15,765 nt of DNA, from positions 1 to 15,765 of the forward strand of contig JAFDET010000198.1 in the NCBI GenBank assembly GCA_019310195.1, in the 5' to 3' direction. This stretch comes from Deltaproteobacteria bacterium. Its GTDB lineage: Bacteria; Myxococcota_A; UBA9160; JAFDET01. Made by a program: the position numbers and the translations under genes. A model generated the notes under the pieces. It was not told the DNA's origin, did no database searches, and saw only the letters and a list, made by a program, of their open reading frames with translations. Below, one piece after another: positions 12,931 to 15,765 of this stretch (position 1 is its first letter; each line of letters opens with the position of its first letter).

Positions 12931-13908
12931 CTAGAGCATGGCGCGCGCGCCGATGTACACCACGTAGATCAGCAAAAGCACCACCGCCTCGCGGCGAATG
13001 ATCTGTTGGCGGTGGCTGAGGCACATGAAGAGCAGGAGCAGCGACAGCAGTGTCAGCACCACCAGGTCCCAGATGCCGCCGGCGGGAATCGGGATCGGCC
13101 GGACCATCGACGACAGACCCAGGATGAAGAGCAGGTTGAAGATGTTCGAGCCGACGATGTTGCCGACGGCCAGGTCGGTCTGCTCGCGCAGCGCGGCGAT
13201 CACACCGGTGACGAGCTCGGGCAGGCTGGTGCCCAACGCGACCACGGTCAGGCCGATCAGCACCTGCGGCACGTCGAAGGCCTCGGCCAGGCCCACGGCG
13301 GCGTAAACCGTGAGCTCGGCCCCTCCCACCAGCGTGACCAGACCCACCAGGGTCATGGCCACGTTGAGCCGCAGCGAGCCCCAGAATCGGCTGGGTGTGC
13401 TGAGGCCGGTCTGCACCACGAAGGGATCGGCGCCGCGCTGCCGGAAGACGTCTGCCACCGTGTAGTAGATGAAGACCGTGAAGAGCAGCAGCAGCAGCAA
13501 TCCGTCGGCGCGCCCGTAGCCGGTCGCGGCGCCCGCCCCCAACGAGGTGAGGGCCATGACCCCTACCGCCAGGGTGGCAAAGATCATCATCGGCACCTCG
13601 CGCCGGATGATGGTGCCCTCTACCGGAATGGGACGCAGGAAGGCGAAGGTCCCGATGACCAGGCCGATGTTCGCGATGTTGGAGCCGATGATGTTGCCGA
13701 AGGAAAGCTCGCCCCGACCGCGCAGCGAGGCGTCCAGGTTCACGGCCAGCTCCGGCGCGCTGGTTCCGAAGGCGACGACCGTGAGCCCCACCACCATGGG
13801 CGAGACGCCCAGGTCGCGTGCCAGGCCCGACCCGCCGCGGACCAGGGCTTCCGCCCCGCCCACCAGCAGCACGAAGCCCGCCAGCAGCACAACCCCGTCG
13901 AAGAGCAC
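12931..13908 (-). CDS. Calcium/sodium antiporter (CaCA superfamily, YrbG-like)
   Basis: A 325-residue inner-membrane cation exchanger with about ten helices and the two inverted alpha-repeats of the CaCA superfamily. Repeat 1 reads TVVAFGTSAPELAVNLDASL followed by GNIIGSNIANIGLVIG. Repeat 2 reads TVVALGTSLPELVTGVIAAL followed by GNIVGSNIFNLLFILG. The Glu residues in both GTS-x-PE motifs are the ion-binding ones in this family, which exchanges Ca2+ (or K+) against Na+ or H+. Between the halves is a short cytoplasmic loop with VFRQRGADPFVV. I place the start at GTG 13908 because GGGAG (13915-13919) lies six bases upstream and the first helix begins there. The upstream in-frame GTG at 13944 overlaps a promoter-like box and would add a non-family Pro/Arg leader. 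The downstream lipoprotein is co-transcribed. Confidence 0.9.
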   Translation of the reverse strand: MLFDGVVLLAGFVLLVGGAEALVRGGSGLARDLGVSPMVVGLTVVAFGTSAPELAVNLDASLRGRGELSFGNIIGSNIANIGLVIGTFAFLRPIPVEGTIIRREVPMMIFATLAVGVMALTSLGAGAATGYGRADGLLLLLLFTVFIYYTVADVFRQRGADPFVVQTGLSTPSRFWGSLRLNVAMTLVGLVTLVGGAELTVYAAVGLAEAFDVPQVLIGLTVVALGTSLPELVTGVIAALREQTDLAVGNIVGSNIFNLLFILGLSSMVRPIPIPAGGIWDLVVLTLLSLLLLFMCLSHRQQIIRREAVVLLLIYVVYIGARAML

Positions 13909-13942
13909 CCGCGTCTCCCGCCCCCGTGGAACCGGGGCTCTC

Positions 13943-13951
13943 ACTGTACCC
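13943..13951 (-). promoter_or_regulatory. Candidate -10 box of the antiporter-lipoprotein operon
   Basis: On the minus strand this reads GGGTACAGT, of the same general form as the other candidate boxes. It would give a leader of about 28 bases carrying the GGGAG site. No -35 match at the usual spacing. Confidence 0.3.
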
Positions 13952-14021
13952 GATGGAAGAGAACCCGACGCGCGGCGGAAGGATTCGAGCGGCTTCAGAC
14001 GCCCTTCTGGCGCCCGCGCCC

Positions 14022-15460
14022 TCAGGCGTCGGCATCGTCGATGCGCGCGTCGAGGACGCGCTTGAGCCGCGCCGGCTCCCGCCGCAGGCGCAGGCTGCGC
14101 CCACCGGTCACATAGACCAAGCCCGGCTTGGCTCCCCGCGGCTTCGAGATGTTCTTGACGGGCACCACGTGGATGTCGGCTCGGGTCACCTTGCGGTGCT
14201 TGGAGAAGTGGACGGCCAGCTCCGCGGCCTCGAGCAGCGCCTCGGAGGGAGGGTCGTCGCGCCCTTCGGTGCGCAGGATCACGTGGCTGCCCGGCGACCC
14301 CTCCAGGTGCAGGAAGAGGTCCTTTCCCCGCGCCAGACGCATGGTCAAGTGGTCGTTGCCCTCGTCGCTGCGCCCGACCCAGATCTCCAGCCCGCCGCTG
14401 GCCGCGTAACGGCGGGGACGCAAGCGGGCCGACGGCCCCGTCTCGCGTCGCCGACGCGTTTGAGGGGGAGGCCGCGGGGCGTAGCGGGCCAGCAGGCGCC
14501 GGGCGTCCGGGCGCTCCGCCAGGGCGGCCAGGGCGGCCGCATCCCCGCTCCGCGCCTCCAGCGCCGCCGCCAGCTCTGCGTTCTCGGCCAGCCGCGCCTC
14601 CACCTCGCCGAGCTGGGCGGTTACGGGCTCCAGCGAGCGGCCATGTTCTCGCGGGGTGATCGCGACGGGTCGAGCGGGATCTCGACCTCCTCCCCGGTCT
14701 CGAAGTCCTGGACGCGCACCGCGTCCGCCCCCGGCTCGACCCGATCGAGCGCGGCCTTCAGCAGCTCGCCCTGGCGGCGCAGGCCCTCGGCCTCGCCGGC
14801 GGCTTCCAGGTCGCGGCGCAACGCCGCAAGCCGCCGTTCCAGAGCCTTGCGCTCCCGGCTCAGCGCCTGGCCCAGACGCCGGGCGTGGTCCTCGGCCTCC
14901 TCGCCCTCTTCGAGGCCGGCGTAGTGCGCCTCCAGCGCCTCGAAGAAGCCCCCGTCCGCCACCTGGGCGAAGCGGTCCTCGCCGCGCGCCGGGGCCGGCG
15001 TATCGGGATTGCGCCACGCCTCGCCCAGGGCCAGGGTGCGCCGCGTGCGCGCCAGGGGCCGCAGGGACTGGAGCAGGATGCCGTCGGCGTCCAGCAGATA
15101 GACGTTGCTGCGCGGCCCCAGGATCGAGAGCACCAGGTCCAGCTCGCCTTCCTTGGCCGCCAAGGTGAGGGCGACCTGCCGATCGCCCCCCACCAGACGG
15201 ATGCCCCTCAGCGTGGCGCGACCCACGCGCTTGCGAAGGAACGCCAGGAACGCCGGCGGTGTGCGCTGGCCCTGGGGGCGCTCGGCCAGACGCGAGAGCC
15301 GGGCCGAGCCCGGGCGACACGAGACCAGGACGTGGCCCGCGTCGCGCAGCGAGAGAACCAGTCGCGACTCGTCGGGCTGCACGATCTTCTCCACCCGCGC
15401 TCCGCATGCCTCGGCATCCAGGATCCGGACCGCCCGCTCCAGCTCGCGCAGCGACAGCAT
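14022..15460 (-). pseudogene. NFACT/RqcH-like gene with a central frameshifting deletion
   Basis: From ATG 15460 a 279-residue frame gives the NFACT-N (FbpA-like) domain: LSLRELERAVRILDAE, GRATLRGIRLVGGDRQVALT with the D-R pair (93/94) equivalent to that needed for RqcH function, and GPRSNVYLLDADG. A coiled-coil region follows, then IPLDPSRSPRENM and a premature TAA at 14623-14621. Another frame picks up at about 14633 with LEPVTAQLGEVEARLAENAE and runs through the NFACT-R (DUF814) domain (DNDHLTMRLA-like, FLHLEGSPGSHVILRTEGRD) to TGA at 14022. The normal S-P-x-E-N to coiled-coil linker is short by roughly ten residues, so the lesion is a small deletion near 14634-14655. RqcH-type proteins bind stalled 50S subunits and add alanine tails; here function would be lost unless the lesion is an assembly error. 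An element abuts the start codon. Confidence 0.78.
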
Positions 15461-15463
15461 GGC

Positions 15464-15629
15464 TAGGAGTCCGACCCAAGATGGGGTGCGCCGGCCCGGG
15501 CGTCGAGACGCCGCGCCGGCAAGGCGCGCGACGGAGCCATCGCCGTAGCTACGGCGCAAGGAGCGCAACGCAGCCAGCGCGGATGGATCGGCGTCCGTAC
15601 CGTGTGCTCCATCTTGGGTCAGGCTCCTA
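15464..15629. mobile_element. 166-bp element with 21-bp terminal inverted repeats (MITE-like)
   Basis: The left end 15464-15484 (TAGGAGTCCGACCCAAG then ATGG) and the right end 15609-15629, read in reverse (TAGGAGCCTGACCCAAG then ATGG), match at 19 of 21 positions. Close to the exact middle is a perfect 16-bp palindrome CGCCGTAGCTACGGCG (15541-15556), and the two halves are weakly complementary throughout. There is no coding frame for a transposase, so it would be non-autonomous. Both ends carry TA, compatible with a TA target duplication, but the family is not assigned. It lies exactly between mutM and the NFACT gene: the outer TAG of the right end is the stop codon of mutM, and the left end stops three bases from the NFACT ATG. 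Confidence 0.72.
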
Positions 15630-15765
15630 ACGCTGGCAGCCCGGGCAGTAATGGGCGGAGCGCTGCCCGATGACCACGCGCCGGATCGGCGCCGAGCACT
15701 TCCGGCACGGCTCGCCGCTGCGCGCGTAGACGTGGCGCTCGTCCTGGTAGCGGCCATCGGCCCCG
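15627..15765 (-). CDS. mutM: Formamidopyrimidine-DNA glycosylase, C-terminal end only
   Basis: The last 45 residues of a minus-strand gene that continues beyond the window. They read DGRYQDERHVYARSGEPCRK followed by CSAPIRRVVIGQRSAHYCPG and CQR-stop. This is the C-terminal zinc finger of Fpg/MutM: C-x2-C-x16-C-x2-C with the R-R-x-V-x-G-Q-R-S segment that touches DNA. The enzyme removes 8-oxoguanine and other oxidised purines and nicks the strand. CQR-stop is the usual family ending, so this end is complete. The stop codon TAG is supplied by the terminal bases of the inverted-repeat element next to it. Confidence 0.92.
   Translation of the reverse strand, partial: GADGRYQDERHVYARSGEPCRKCSAPIRRVVIGQRSAHYCPGCQR

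Noticed and set aside
12931..13944. GTG 13944 as the antiporter start
   Set aside because: It overlaps a promoter-like box, adds a non-family Arg/Pro leader and has no ribosome binding site, whereas GTG 13908 has GGGAG at six bases.
13006..14115. A 369-codon plus-strand frame opposite the antiporter gene
   Set aside because: Gln/His/Asp/Gly-rich shadow composition; the antiporter on the other strand carries both CaCA repeats.
1..15765. tRNA, rRNA, CRISPR array, restriction-modification, toxin-antitoxin or phage genes
   Set aside because: No matching repeats, RNA folds or protein motifs were seen on either strand by reading; short or divergent RNAs could still be missed without a covariance-model search.

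Overview
The window is a GC-rich stretch (third codon positions strongly G/C) of a Gram-negative chromosome. Three features support the Gram-negative call: a PEP-CTERM exported protein, an HpnN-type RND/MMPL transporter and a lipoprotein with a classical lipobox. Gene content and style (many small VOC, SnoaL, SRPBCC and ADC-like enzymes, GTG starts, apparent leaderless genes) recall environmental Myxococcota/Deltaproteobacteria-like lineages. That is an impression, not a proof. I see no rRNA, tRNA, CRISPR array, phage module or complete insertion sequence.

Layout. (1) 1-98: 5' end of a minus-strand gene for a secreted protein, divergent from the next block. (2) 419-4573, plus strand: SnoaL-like protein, exported VOC protein, a gutted GFA gene, VOC protein, small membrane protein, a frameshifted GFA gene, a GT1 glycosyltransferase and a multi-pass membrane protein. 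(3) 4679-5170, minus strand: a VOC dioxygenase-like protein. (4) 5316-9005, plus strand: broken DAPG/phloretin hydrolase, membrane-anchored protein, DUF1330 protein, peroxiredoxin scrap, acetoacetate-decarboxylase-like protein, GNAT stub, SRPBCC protein, a second multi-pass membrane protein related to the one in block 2, and a broken NTF2/SnoaL gene. (5) 9170-12511, plus strand: PEP-CTERM protein, strong hairpin, then hpnN. (6) 12638-15765, minus strand, convergent with hpnN: Cys-rich lipoprotein, CaCA calcium/sodium antiporter, a broken NFACT/RqcH-like gene, a 166-bp terminal-inverted-repeat element, and the 3' end of mutM (fpg).

How it fits together. Blocks 2 and 4 look like a pool of small-molecule enzymes (ring-cleavage/glyoxalase-type, decarboxylase-like, cyclase-like, glycosyltransferase) interleaved with integral membrane proteins, in tight operon-like runs with several ATGA or abutting junctions. 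Block 5 is envelope-related (hopanoid transport family, exosortase substrate). Block 6 combines ion transport, DNA repair and translation quality control.

The most striking point is erosion. At least five and perhaps seven genes have lost an internal or terminal piece, are frameshifted or carry a nonsense codon, while intact neighbours keep good start signals. Either this is real decay by small deletions or the consensus sequence carries many indels. Other points of interest are the two related membrane proteins of unrecognised family, a probable ATT start codon, a mobile-element-like repeat that supplies the stop codon of mutM and abuts the ATG of the next gene, and a recurrent TANSST promoter-like motif, twice placed for leaderless transcription. 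I did not find a clearly new defence or biosynthetic system.
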